The notes under the pieces were generated by a model. The model saw only the letters and a program-made list of their open reading frames with translations. It was not told where the DNA came from and searched no databases. Made by a program: the position numbers and the translations under genes. 5,383 nucleotides of DNA from Actinomycetota bacterium (GTDB lineage: Bacteria > Actinomycetota > Actinomycetes > S36-B12), in NCBI GenBank assembly GCA_009726075.1, contig WLND01000147.1:1-5383 (forward strand), in the 5' to 3' direction. Positions 1 through 5,383 of this stretch are shown here, one piece after another; within the stretch, counting starts at the first letter, position 1; each line of letters opens with the position of its first letter.

Positions 1-409
1 GGATCGAGCCCACGCCCAATGTGCCGATAAATGAATCGACCTTGAATTTCACGACGACAAGGGCGTTGAATAAGCCGATGAGGACGGCGATGACGAAGGC
101 GCCGCCAACCGCGAACACCACGCCCTTGTGATGAAGCAAGGCCCAGCCGGTGAAGCAGCCGGACACAGTCATCGTTCCGGCGATGGTCAGGTCGAAGGCC
201 CCTGATGCCACGGGAACGATGAGGCCCAGCGCCACGATGGCGCTGATCGCCTGGAAGGCAAGCACCGTCTTGGCGTTGTCGAGCTGGAAGAAGAGCGACG
301 GAATCCACAGCGAGAAGACGACGATGAGCGCGGCCCACACGTAGACGCCACTGAAACGGTCAAAGCCGAGATTGATTCGGCGGCGCGGTGCTGCTTGTAC
401 TTCTGACAT
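1..409 (-). CDS. RbsC-type sugar ABC transporter permease, N-terminal part (runs off window)
   Basis: This is the membrane channel subunit of a ribose/xylose/galactose-type ABC importer; only about the first 136 residues are present and the frame is open to position 2. The product starts MSEVQAAPRRR, a short basic cytoplasmic tail, followed by hydrophobic stretches at about residues 24-41, 55-72, 80-95 and 98-118. The segment VALGLIVPVASGAFDLTIAG (residues 59-78) matches the family pattern in which a loop ending in D-L-(S/T) follows an early helix, and FIGTLGVGS near the break matches the conserved TLG region. The ATG at 409-407 is preceded by GGAG eight bases upstream, which fixes the start. 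It lies 48 nt downstream of the ATPase gene on the same strand, so the two are almost certainly co-transcribed and form one transporter. The sugar or polyol carried cannot be told from this fragment. Family assignment is firm; substrate is unknown. Confidence 0.88.
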   Translation of the reverse strand, partial: MSEVQAAPRRRINLGFDRFSGVYVWAALIVVFSLWIPSLFFQLDNAKTVLAFQAISAIVALGLIVPVASGAFDLTIAGTMTVSGCFTGWALLHHKGVVFAVGGAFVIAVLIGLFNALVVVKFKVDSFIGTLGVGSI

Positions 410-417
410 CGAGGTGA

Positions 418-421
418 CTCC
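418..421 (-). promoter_or_regulatory. Ribosome binding site of the permease gene
   Basis: On the minus strand the sequence reads GGAG, then eight bases, then ATG at 409. It supports this start and lies wholly inside the 48-nt ATPase-permease gap, so the permease has its own initiation signal. Confidence 0.7.
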
Positions 422-457
422 GGATCTCTTCGCTGGTAACGGATGGACGTTGTTGGG

Positions 458-1975
458 TCAGGCAGCGGGTTCGCTGCTGTCGCGCCCGATTGTCACGGCC
501 GTGATGTTGTCATTGGTGAGCGTCGCGCCCTTGAGCACATCAACGGCGTTGCCCCTGCGCATGATGACCACGCGATCGCAGATGCGCACGAGCTCTTCGT
601 GGTCGGTCGAGACCACGAGGACTGCGGTGCCCTGCGCAGCGGCCTCGTCGACAAGCCGGTGGATATCCGCCTTGGCTCCGACGTCGACGCCCTGCGTAGG
701 CTCGTCGAGGATGAGCACCTTCGGCTCCTGACGCAGCCACCGGGCGATCACCACCTTCTGCTGGTTTCCGCCCGACAACTGCGACATCGTGAATTCGCTG
801 TTCCGCGGGCGTACGTCGAGCCGCTCCAGCCACACGTTGACATCTGACCGCTCGGGCCGACGTCGAAGAATGCCCAGGTTCATGTGACGACCCGGATTGA
901 CGATCGTGATGTTCTCGCGCAGCGTGTGATCCATGAGCGAGGCGTTCGCATGCCGTTCCGCCGGCACGAGCGCGATGCCGCGGTCGATCGAGATATCAGG
1001 ACGGCACTGCGGGAGCGCCTCGCCCTTGAGGAGCACCTCGCCGCCACGACTATGGCCGCCGAAGACGAGCGCAGCGACCTCTTCACGACCGGAACCGGTG
1101 ATGCCCGCGATGCCCACCACCTCACCAGCGTGAACGGTGAGATCGAGCCCGTGGACGGTCGCCCCCACCACCCCCTGCAGTTCGAGGACCGACTCGCCAT
1201 GCTCACGAGCATCGGCATCGGTGATGTGCTCATCGATTTTGCGGCCGACGACGAGCTTGATGAGCTCCTCCTCGTTCAGCCCCTCGACCGGTCGCGTGAT
1301 GATGTGCTTGCCGTCGCGAAGGACGGTGACCGAATCGGCCATCTCGAAGACTTCGTCAAAGTGATGCGACACGAACAGCACGGCCACGCCACCGTCTGCG
1401 ACGCGCCGCACGAGCTTGTAGAGGCGCTGAGCCTCGGCACCCGGCAGGTTCGCGGTGGGCTCGTCGAGGATGAGCATCTTGGTCGCGCTGCCACGGGTGG
1501 ACATCGCCCGCGCGATTGCGATCGCGGTGCGCTCAGACATCGCCAGAGCGCCGACGGGAGTGCGCACATTGATGTCGTAGCCGAGGGCCGCGAGTGCCTC
1601 GCGGGCCGCCGCCCGCTCCTTCTTCCAGCTGATGGTCTTCGTGATGCCGGTGACGTAGCCCTGCCCGATCGCCATGTTGTCGACCGCGTCAAGGCTTGCG
1701 ACGAGGCCGAGGTCCTGATGGACGAAGCGAAGGCCCACCGCCTCGCTCGAGGCAGGGTCTGAGAAGGACAGCGCCTGTCCATCGACGCTGACCTCAGTGC
1801 CCTCCTCGGGCTGATGGAAGCCCGCGAGGATCTTGATGAGGGTCGACTTTCCGCAGCCGTTCTGCCCCACGAGCGCACGCACCTCGCCCGGAGCCACATC
1901 GATGCTCACGTGGTCGAGCGCCACCTGGCCACCGAAGATCTTCGATGCCTCGCGTACCGAAAGCGCGGTTGTCAT
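458..1975 (-). CDS. Two-domain sugar ABC transporter ATP-binding protein (RbsA/MglA/XylG type)
   Basis: This 505-residue cytoplasmic ATPase energises a carbohydrate importer; the length is normal for the family, which has two tandem nucleotide-binding domains. The N-terminal domain has Walker A GQNGCGKST (37-45), the Q-loop Gln87, the family's relaxed signature AMSERTAIAIARAM (145-158), Walker B MLILDEPTANL (167-177) and the switch His204. The C-terminal domain has a degenerate Walker A, GITGSGREE (291-299), with Arg297 in place of Lys, a classical signature LSGGNQQK (400-407) and Walker B VLILDEPTQGVDVG (420-433). The asymmetry is characteristic of this family: the second P-loop is usually the non-consensus one, so this is not damage. 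The ATG at 1975 has a GAGGGAGG Shine-Dalgarno just upstream. The permease gene follows after 48 nt. A 118-nt gap separates it from the PPDK-like gene upstream, room for its own promoter. I give no gene symbol because ribose, xylose, inositol and other branches cannot be told apart here. Confidence 0.95.
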   Translation of the reverse strand: MTTALSVREASKIFGGQVALDHVSIDVAPGEVRALVGQNGCGKSTLIKILAGFHQPEEGTEVSVDGQALSFSDPASSEAVGLRFVHQDLGLVASLDAVDNMAIGQGYVTGITKTISWKKERAAAREALAALGYDINVRTPVGALAMSERTAIAIARAMSTRGSATKMLILDEPTANLPGAEAQRLYKLVRRVADGGVAVLFVSHHFDEVFEMADSVTVLRDGKHIITRPVEGLNEEELIKLVVGRKIDEHITDADAREHGESVLELQGVVGATVHGLDLTVHAGEVVGIAGITGSGREEVAALVFGGHSRGGEVLLKGEALPQCRPDISIDRGIALVPAERHANASLMDHTLRENITIVNPGRHMNLGILRRRPERSDVNVWLERLDVRPRNSEFTMSQLSGGNQQKVVIARWLRQEPKVLILDEPTQGVDVGAKADIHRLVDEAAAQGTAVLVVSTDHEELVRICDRVVIMRRGNAVDVLKGATLTNDNITAVTIGRDSSEPAA

Positions 1976-1979
1976 GCAG

Positions 1980-1987
1980 CCTCCCTC
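1980..1987 (-). promoter_or_regulatory. Strong ribosome binding site of the ABC ATPase gene
   Basis: Minus-strand GAGGGAGG is followed by a four-base spacer and the ATG at 1975. The polypurine run also gives GAGG at an eight-base spacing. It fixes the start and suggests efficient initiation. Confidence 0.75.
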
Positions 1988-1999
1988 ATTGTCTGTTGA

Positions 2000-2027
2000 A
2001 CCCTAGCGCCACCGAGGCCAATTGCAA
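2000..2027 (-). promoter_or_regulatory. Candidate promoter of the ABC transporter operon
   Basis: In the 118-nt gap upstream of the ATPase, the minus strand shows TTGCAA (2027-2022), a 16-base spacer and TAGGGT (2005-2000). These resemble sigma70-type -35 and -10 hexamers with four to five matches in the first and three to four in the second. Transcription would start near 1990-1995, giving a very short leader that still includes the ribosome binding site. Position and spacing are sensible, but the -10 is weak, and read-through from the PPDK-like gene is an alternative source of transcript. Confidence 0.3.
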
Positions 2028-2032
2028 GGCCT
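2015..2032. promoter_or_regulatory. Inverted repeat over the candidate -35, possible operator
   Basis: The 18-bp stretch has arms AGGCC and GGCCT around an 8-bp centre containing TTGCAA. It coincides with the candidate -35 element, where a repressor site would be expected. LacI-family sugar regulators often bind imperfect palindromes in such places, but the arms are only five bases and no regulator gene is in the window, so this is a suggestion. Confidence 0.2.
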
Positions 2033-2093
2033 TCCATGCATATTGCTCGGACGACCCGAATCCCTTCGACGTCTGTCGCGAAAGCGGGCCCGC

Positions 2094-4631
2094 TCATGCG
2101 AGTTTGGTCTCGAGGACCGCATGTGCTGCTGCCAGTCGCGCGACCGGCACTCGGCTCGGCGAGCACGACACGTAGTCCAGGCCGAGCTCCTCGCACAGGG
2201 CGATCGAGACGGGGTCGCCACCGTGCTCGCCGCAGATGCCGAGCTTGATGTCGGGCTTGACTGACCTCGCCTTGTCGACCGCGATACGCATGAGCGCTGC
2301 GACGCCGTGGTCGTCCAGCTCAGAGAAGGGGCTCACCGTGAGGAGGCCCTTCTCAAGGTAGGTGCCGAGCATGCGTCGCTCGACATCGTCGCGCGAGAAC
2401 CCGTAGGTCAACTGGGTCAGGTCGTTGGTGCCGAACGACAGGAACTCGGCCCACTGCGCGAGCTCGTCCGCCATGAGGGCCGCCCGCGGTGTCTCGACCA
2501 TGGTGCCGATCTTGAACTTCACGACGATGCCGGTGCGCGAGGCCACCTCCTGATTGACCCGGCGCATGAGCCGAACCATCATGAGGAGCTCGTTGGGGAT
2601 GGAGACCAACGGGACCATCACCTCGAGTTCCGGGTGAATCCCATGCTGCGTCGACACATCGACCCAGGCGTTGAACAGCCCCTCGACCTGGGCGGGGTAG
2701 AGCCCCTCGTGGAGCAGGGCAAGCCGCACGCCCCGCACCCCCATCATCGGATTCTCTTCGTGCAGGTGCTCGACCATGCGCGCCTGGTGCTCGTCCTCTG
2801 CCTCATCGGCGCTCGACGGCAGGAACTCGTGCATGGGTGCGTCGAGCAGCCTGATGGTCACCGGACGATTTCCGACGGCAAGCAGCAGTTCGCGGAAGTC
2901 CTCCCGCTGGGCCTCGGCGAGCGCGGCGAGCGCTGCCTCCTCGACCTCTGGACTGTGGGAGAGGATCACTCGCCGGATGAGCGGCAGCCTCTCGCCGAGG
3001 AACATGTGCTCGGTGCGACATAGGCCAATGCCCTCGGCTCCGTTGTCCATGGCCAGGGACGCATCGGCGCCGGTATCGGCATTGGCCCGCACGCCGAGCC
3101 GACGGACATCGTCCGCCCACGAGAGCACGGTCGCAAGACTCGCCGACGGTTCAGGACGCTCGATGGCCACGGCGCCGAGGTAGGCGATCCCGGTGTCGCC
3201 ATCGATGGAGATGACGGCACCCGCCTCGAGGACGAGATCGCCGCACGAGATCGTTCCGGCCACCCTGTCGACGCGAAGCCCGCTGGCGCCGCAGATGGCC
3301 GGCAGGCCCATGCCGCGTGCGACAACGGCCGCATGCGATGCCGAACCTCCGGTGATCGTGAGAATGCCGGCGGACGCCATCATGCCGGGGAGGTCGCCCG
3401 GCGAGGTCTCTGCGGCGACGAGGATGACCGACTCGCCGGTCTCGGCCATTTCGACGGCGTCCTCGCTTGTCAGCGCGATGCGACCGACGGCTGCACCCGG
3501 CGAGGCCGCGAGGCCGGTGACGAGTTGGACCTCCTGGCCGGTGAGGCGAGGCTGCGGATGGAGCAGCTCCAGGACGTGCTGAGGCCTGATGGCACTGACC
3601 GCGGTGCGCTCATCGGTGATGCCGCGAGTCGCGAGGTCGACCGCCAGGCTCGTTGCCACCCGGGCGCTGGTGCGCCGGTACTCCTCGAGCCCGACGAGGA
3701 CCATGCCCTCGGGCCCGTACTCGAAATCGACGAGGGCCACGCTCTGCAAGCGGCCCTCGAGTTCAGCGAGGACTCCGGTCATCATCGCGACTCCGCCGGG
3801 CAGCGCACTGAGCGGATGCCCGATCATCTGCCGCTCGCCGGTGGACCGAACTCCATGGCGGAAGGCGCCGTTCGGTGCGAACTGGCCCGACTTCAGGTCA
3901 CGCGAGATCGCGTGACCATGGCCCGCCTCGTTGTGGTCGGTGATGACCACGGTCTCCAGGTGGAGACCAAGCGGTAGGTCGACGGGGAGCTGCTGCGTGC
4001 GGCGCGCTCGCGCAGCGCGAGGTGAGTTCCATCGGGCCAGCATGGCTGTCGCCCCGGCCGCCAATTGCCCATTGGCCTCGAGCGGGAATGGACCGGTGCC
4101 GACCGAGTCGCAGAGCGCGAGCAGCGGGTCGATGCGGTCGGCAGGGTCGTCGTGATCGAGATCGAGGCCTGAGATGTCATCGGTCGGCACCCCGAGGGCG
4201 TGCTCAGCAATGAAGCTCGCGGTCTTCCACCAGGCGGCCGCGAGGTCTGCTGCCATTTTCGGGCGCAGGCCGGACGGAACCCGGGCGCCGGCGAGTCCGA
4301 TGGCGACGAGATCGGGGGGCAGGCCCACCGCCCGCACAGGCGCACTGGCGCTGAGCCGAAGGAGCACCGTGCCGCCATCGGGTGTGGTCGAGCCCACTGC
4401 CCGTCCCGCGATCGTCTCGATCAGGTTGACCGCAGCGGCTGCACGATCGACCATCACCAGGCCCGGGACGTTCGGCACCGGCACGGTGAGCCCGGTGGCA
4501 ACCGGCAGGCCGAGGCCGGCCAGCGTCTCCATCTGGACGCCCCTGGTGCACAGCGACCGCGCATCGAGCCCGCGTTCGAAACCGAGACCGAAGGGCACGA
4601 GCCCGACGTCGTCGATCGGGATGCCGGTCAT
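2094..4631 (-). CDS. Pyruvate, phosphate dikinase family protein with degenerate ATP-grasp domain
   Basis: Classical PPDK interconverts pyruvate, ATP and Pi with PEP, AMP and PPi by a swivelling phosphohistidine. This 845-residue protein is slightly shorter than the usual roughly 870-900. Residues 1-345 match the ATP-grasp region only in outline. Residues 375-490 form the phosphohistidine domain, with catalytic His433 in GGSASHAAVVARG. Residues 500-845 form the PEP/pyruvate TIM barrel, with Arg515, EGIGLCRTEHMF (533-544), Arg594 in TIRLLD, Glu713 in ETPRAAL, GTNDLTQ (734-740) and the general acid Cys800 in GICGEHGGDP. These match the known active-site residues. By alignment from memory to the Clostridium symbiosum enzyme, the ATP ligands do not: Lys22 becomes Arg30, Arg92 becomes Ser94, Glu323 becomes Asp302, Gln335 becomes Gly314 and Arg337 becomes Glu316. 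The Thr phosphorylated in plant PPDK is Ala431. The start lies 3 nt after the upstream stop, with only a weak GGGTAG as ribosome site, so translation is probably coupled. Family membership is certain; dikinase activity is doubtful, so I withhold the symbol ppdK. Confidence 0.93.
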   Translation of the reverse strand: MTGIPIDDVGLVPFGLGFERGLDARSLCTRGVQMETLAGLGLPVATGLTVPVPNVPGLVMVDRAAAAVNLIETIAGRAVGSTTPDGGTVLLRLSASAPVRAVGLPPDLVAIGLAGARVPSGLRPKMAADLAAAWWKTASFIAEHALGVPTDDISGLDLDHDDPADRIDPLLALCDSVGTGPFPLEANGQLAAGATAMLARWNSPRAARARRTQQLPVDLPLGLHLETVVITDHNEAGHGHAISRDLKSGQFAPNGAFRHGVRSTGERQMIGHPLSALPGGVAMMTGVLAELEGRLQSVALVDFEYGPEGMVLVGLEEYRRTSARVATSLAVDLATRGITDERTAVSAIRPQHVLELLHPQPRLTGQEVQLVTGLAASPGAAVGRIALTSEDAVEMAETGESVILVAAETSPGDLPGMMASAGILTITGGSASHAAVVARGMGLPAICGASGLRVDRVAGTISCGDLVLEAGAVISIDGDTGIAYLGAVAIERPEPSASLATVLSWADDVRRLGVRANADTGADASLAMDNGAEGIGLCRTEHMFLGERLPLIRRVILSHSPEVEEAALAALAEAQREDFRELLLAVGNRPVTIRLLDAPMHEFLPSSADEAEDEHQARMVEHLHEENPMMGVRGVRLALLHEGLYPAQVEGLFNAWVDVSTQHGIHPELEVMVPLVSIPNELLMMVRLMRRVNQEVASRTGIVVKFKIGTMVETPRAALMADELAQWAEFLSFGTNDLTQLTYGFSRDDVERRMLGTYLEKGLLTVSPFSELDDHGVAALMRIAVDKARSVKPDIKLGICGEHGGDPVSIALCEELGLDYVSCSPSRVPVARLAAAHAVLETKLA

Positions 4632-4634
4632 GCG

Positions 4635-5249
4635 CTACCCATGGTTTCCGGCGACCAACTGCTCCTCGAGCGCCTCATCGTCGGCGCGCGACATGCCGAT
4701 GGTGAGGAGCAATTCCTGATGGAGGTGCATCCACACGGTGTGGTAGGAGTCGATGAGGGGCGAGGCAAACCATGCGTTGTCGCCCTCGTCGAGGTTCGCG
4801 AGCGCCAGGGTCAGCCGCTCCCGGTACGCAGACATCCGGGGAACGTCCTCCGCGAAGCGCTTGAGCAGCGGGCCGACGGAGTCATCGATATCGTCGAGGC
4901 GATCGCGGATCTCGGCGTCGTAGCCGGCATCGGCGTGGTCATTGACGCTGCCGTCGGGACGGCACTGCCAGGCCGTGCACAGATCGCGCAGCTGGCGGTT
5001 GATCGGCAGGAACCGATGAAAGGTCGATGTGAGGCGCTCACGCTCAGGGGCCTCGGGGGCCAGGCAGAGCATGGAGCTCACGATCGCAGTTCCAGCGGGG
5101 AGCGGCATCATGATCGGGCCCTTGATCAGCATCAGGGATGCATCGGCCAGCGCCTGCTGCTCTGCAGATGCCTCACCTCGCGCCATCCCGCGAACCACGA
5201 TCGATACGAGAGCATCGCGCTCCGCATCGCTCATCGTCACTTCAGTCAT
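4635..5249 (-). CDS. Small helical protein paired with the PPDK-like gene, possible degenerate winged-helix regulator
   Basis: This is a 204-residue soluble protein with no signal peptide or membrane segment. Residues 70-190 are predicted mostly helical by eye, with distinctive motifs FHRFLPINRQL (78-88), CTAWQ (91-95), NDHADAGYD (103-111) and SPLIDSYHTVWMHLHQELL (163-181). From memory, this half resembles a helical domain in actinobacterial proteins that sit beside or are fused to PPDK-like enzymes and often carry an N-terminal winged helix; a search is needed to confirm it. The N-terminal 65 residues could be a remnant of such a fold, with LPAGTAIVSSML (50-61) resembling the wing and last helix, but the match is weak. 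The stop lies 3 nt before the PPDK-like ATG, implying co-translation and probably a shared function. I chose ATG 5249 because GGAGG lies five bases upstream. In-frame starts at 5321 (ATG, no ribosome site) or 5378 (TTG) would add 24 or 43 residues. Reality of the gene is solid; function is unknown. Confidence 0.82.
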   Translation of the reverse strand: MTEVTMSDAERDALVSIVVRGMARGEASAEQQALADASLMLIKGPIMMPLPAGTAIVSSMLCLAPEAPERERLTSTFHRFLPINRQLRDLCTAWQCRPDGSVNDHADAGYDAEIRDRLDDIDDSVGPLLKRFAEDVPRMSAYRERLTLALANLDEGDNAWFASPLIDSYHTVWMHLHQELLLTIGMSRADDEALEEQLVAGNHG

Positions 5250-5254
5250 CAATG

Positions 5255-5259
5255 CCTCC
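5255..5259 (-). promoter_or_regulatory. Ribosome binding site deciding the start of the 204-residue protein
   Basis: Minus-strand GGAGG is followed by five bases and ATG at 5249. The longer in-frame starts at 5321 and 5378 have no comparable site, so this signal is the reason for the shorter gene model. Confidence 0.72.
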
Positions 5260-5276
5260 GTTTGCCGTGGTGCCTC

Positions 5277-5318
5277 ATGTTCGGGTGCTGCGTTGTGATG
5301 TTCGGGTGATGCGTCGTG
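5277..5318. repeat. Two-copy 21-bp tandem direct repeat in the leader
   Basis: Copy one is 5277-5297 and copy two 5298-5318, directly abutting. They agree at 19 of 21 positions (C/A at unit position 12, T/C at position 17); both begin ATGTTCGGGTG. The unit is a multiple of three, so under a longer gene model the minus strand would encode two heptapeptides, HDASPEH and HNAAPEH. With the preferred start at 5249 the repeat lies in the untranslated leader or promoter region, where it could be a paired regulator site or the product of slippage. Confidence 0.75.
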
Positions 5319-5365
5319 CATGCCAGACCGCGCCAGAACGACTCGGTCGGCGAAACCACCGTCCC

Positions 5366-5372
5366 ATTTATA
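5366..5372 (-). promoter_or_regulatory. Possible -10 element for the two-gene PPDK-like operon
   Basis: TATAAAT on the minus strand stands out as AT-rich in a GC-rich setting about 117 nt before the ATG at 5249. A -35 element would lie at or beyond the window end and cannot be checked. If it is real, the tandem repeat falls within the transcribed leader. Confidence 0.22.
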
Positions 5373-5383
5373 GAGCAAGACTA

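Noticed and set aside
410..457. A regulatory element or small gene between ATPase and permease
   Set aside because: The 48-nt gap holds the permease ribosome site and nothing else I can recognise.
1079..1105. Loss of the Walker A lysine in the second ATPase domain (Arg297)
   Set aside because: A non-consensus second P-loop of the form GxxGxGR is usual in the RbsA/MglA/XylG family, so it is not a sign of inactivation.
884..1762. A 292-codon open frame on the plus strand
   Set aside because: It is antisense to the ABC ATPase, whose Walker and signature motifs fill the same bases on the minus strand. No family motif is seen in the plus-strand product.
2083..2094. Perfect 12-bp palindrome AGCGGGCCCGCT at the end of the PPDK-like gene as a terminator
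   Set aside because: It has no spacer, so a hairpin would keep only a four-base stem with a four-base loop, and only three Ts follow on the minus strand. It is probably a chance GC palindrome.
2307..3023. A 238-codon open frame on the plus strand
   Set aside because: It lies opposite the most conserved part of the PPDK-like TIM barrel and has no recognisable domain.
4200..5309. A 369-codon open frame on the plus strand
   Set aside because: It is antisense to the start of the PPDK-like gene and the whole small gene, both of which have clear family motifs or ribosome sites. Its translation is low-complexity and Arg/Gly/His-rich with no recognisable domain, as expected of a GC-rich shadow frame.
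4635..5378. The longer 247-residue version of the small gene, starting with TTG at 5378
   Set aside because: The start is a rare codon at the window edge with no visible ribosome site, and the added residues include the repeat-derived HDASPEH/HNAAPEH tail. ATG 5249 has GGAGG at good spacing. The long form is not strictly excluded.

Overview
The window reads as a fragment of a high-GC bacterial chromosome, most likely actinobacterial. The grounds are strong G/C preference at third codon positions, the style of the RbsA/RbsC-type transporter, and a PPDK-like gene paired with a small helical protein of a kind I associate with Actinobacteria from memory. All four genes lie on the minus strand, so transcription runs from high to low coordinates. 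I see no RNA genes, mobile elements or CRISPR arrays.

Upstream unit (5383 to 2094): a leader carrying a two-copy 21-bp tandem repeat is followed by a 204-residue helical protein (4635-5249). Three bases later comes an 845-residue protein of the pyruvate, phosphate dikinase (PPDK) family (2094-4631). The near-abutting genes imply co-transcription and translational coupling. The PPDK-like protein keeps the phosphohistidine domain and the PEP/pyruvate TIM barrel with every catalytic residue I could check. Its N-terminal ATP-grasp domain can still be aligned, but the residues that bind ATP in classical PPDK appear replaced. The Thr that regulatory kinases phosphorylate in plant PPDK is Ala. This pair is the most unusual element of the window: it looks like a PEP/pyruvate phosphohistidine module uncoupled from ATP, together with a small partner.

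Downstream unit (2093 to 1): a 118-nt gap with a candidate promoter and overlapping inverted repeat precedes a two-domain sugar-type ABC ATPase (458-1975) and the first 136 residues of its RbsC-type permease (to position 2, cut by the window edge). No substrate-binding protein gene lies between PPDK and the ATPase; if it is in the operon, it must lie beyond position 1.

Taken together, this is a carbohydrate-uptake operon head-to-tail behind a PEP/pyruvate-node module. A link between the two (import and central-carbon control) is inference from adjacency only. Family assignments come from motif recognition and alignment from memory; no database search was possible.
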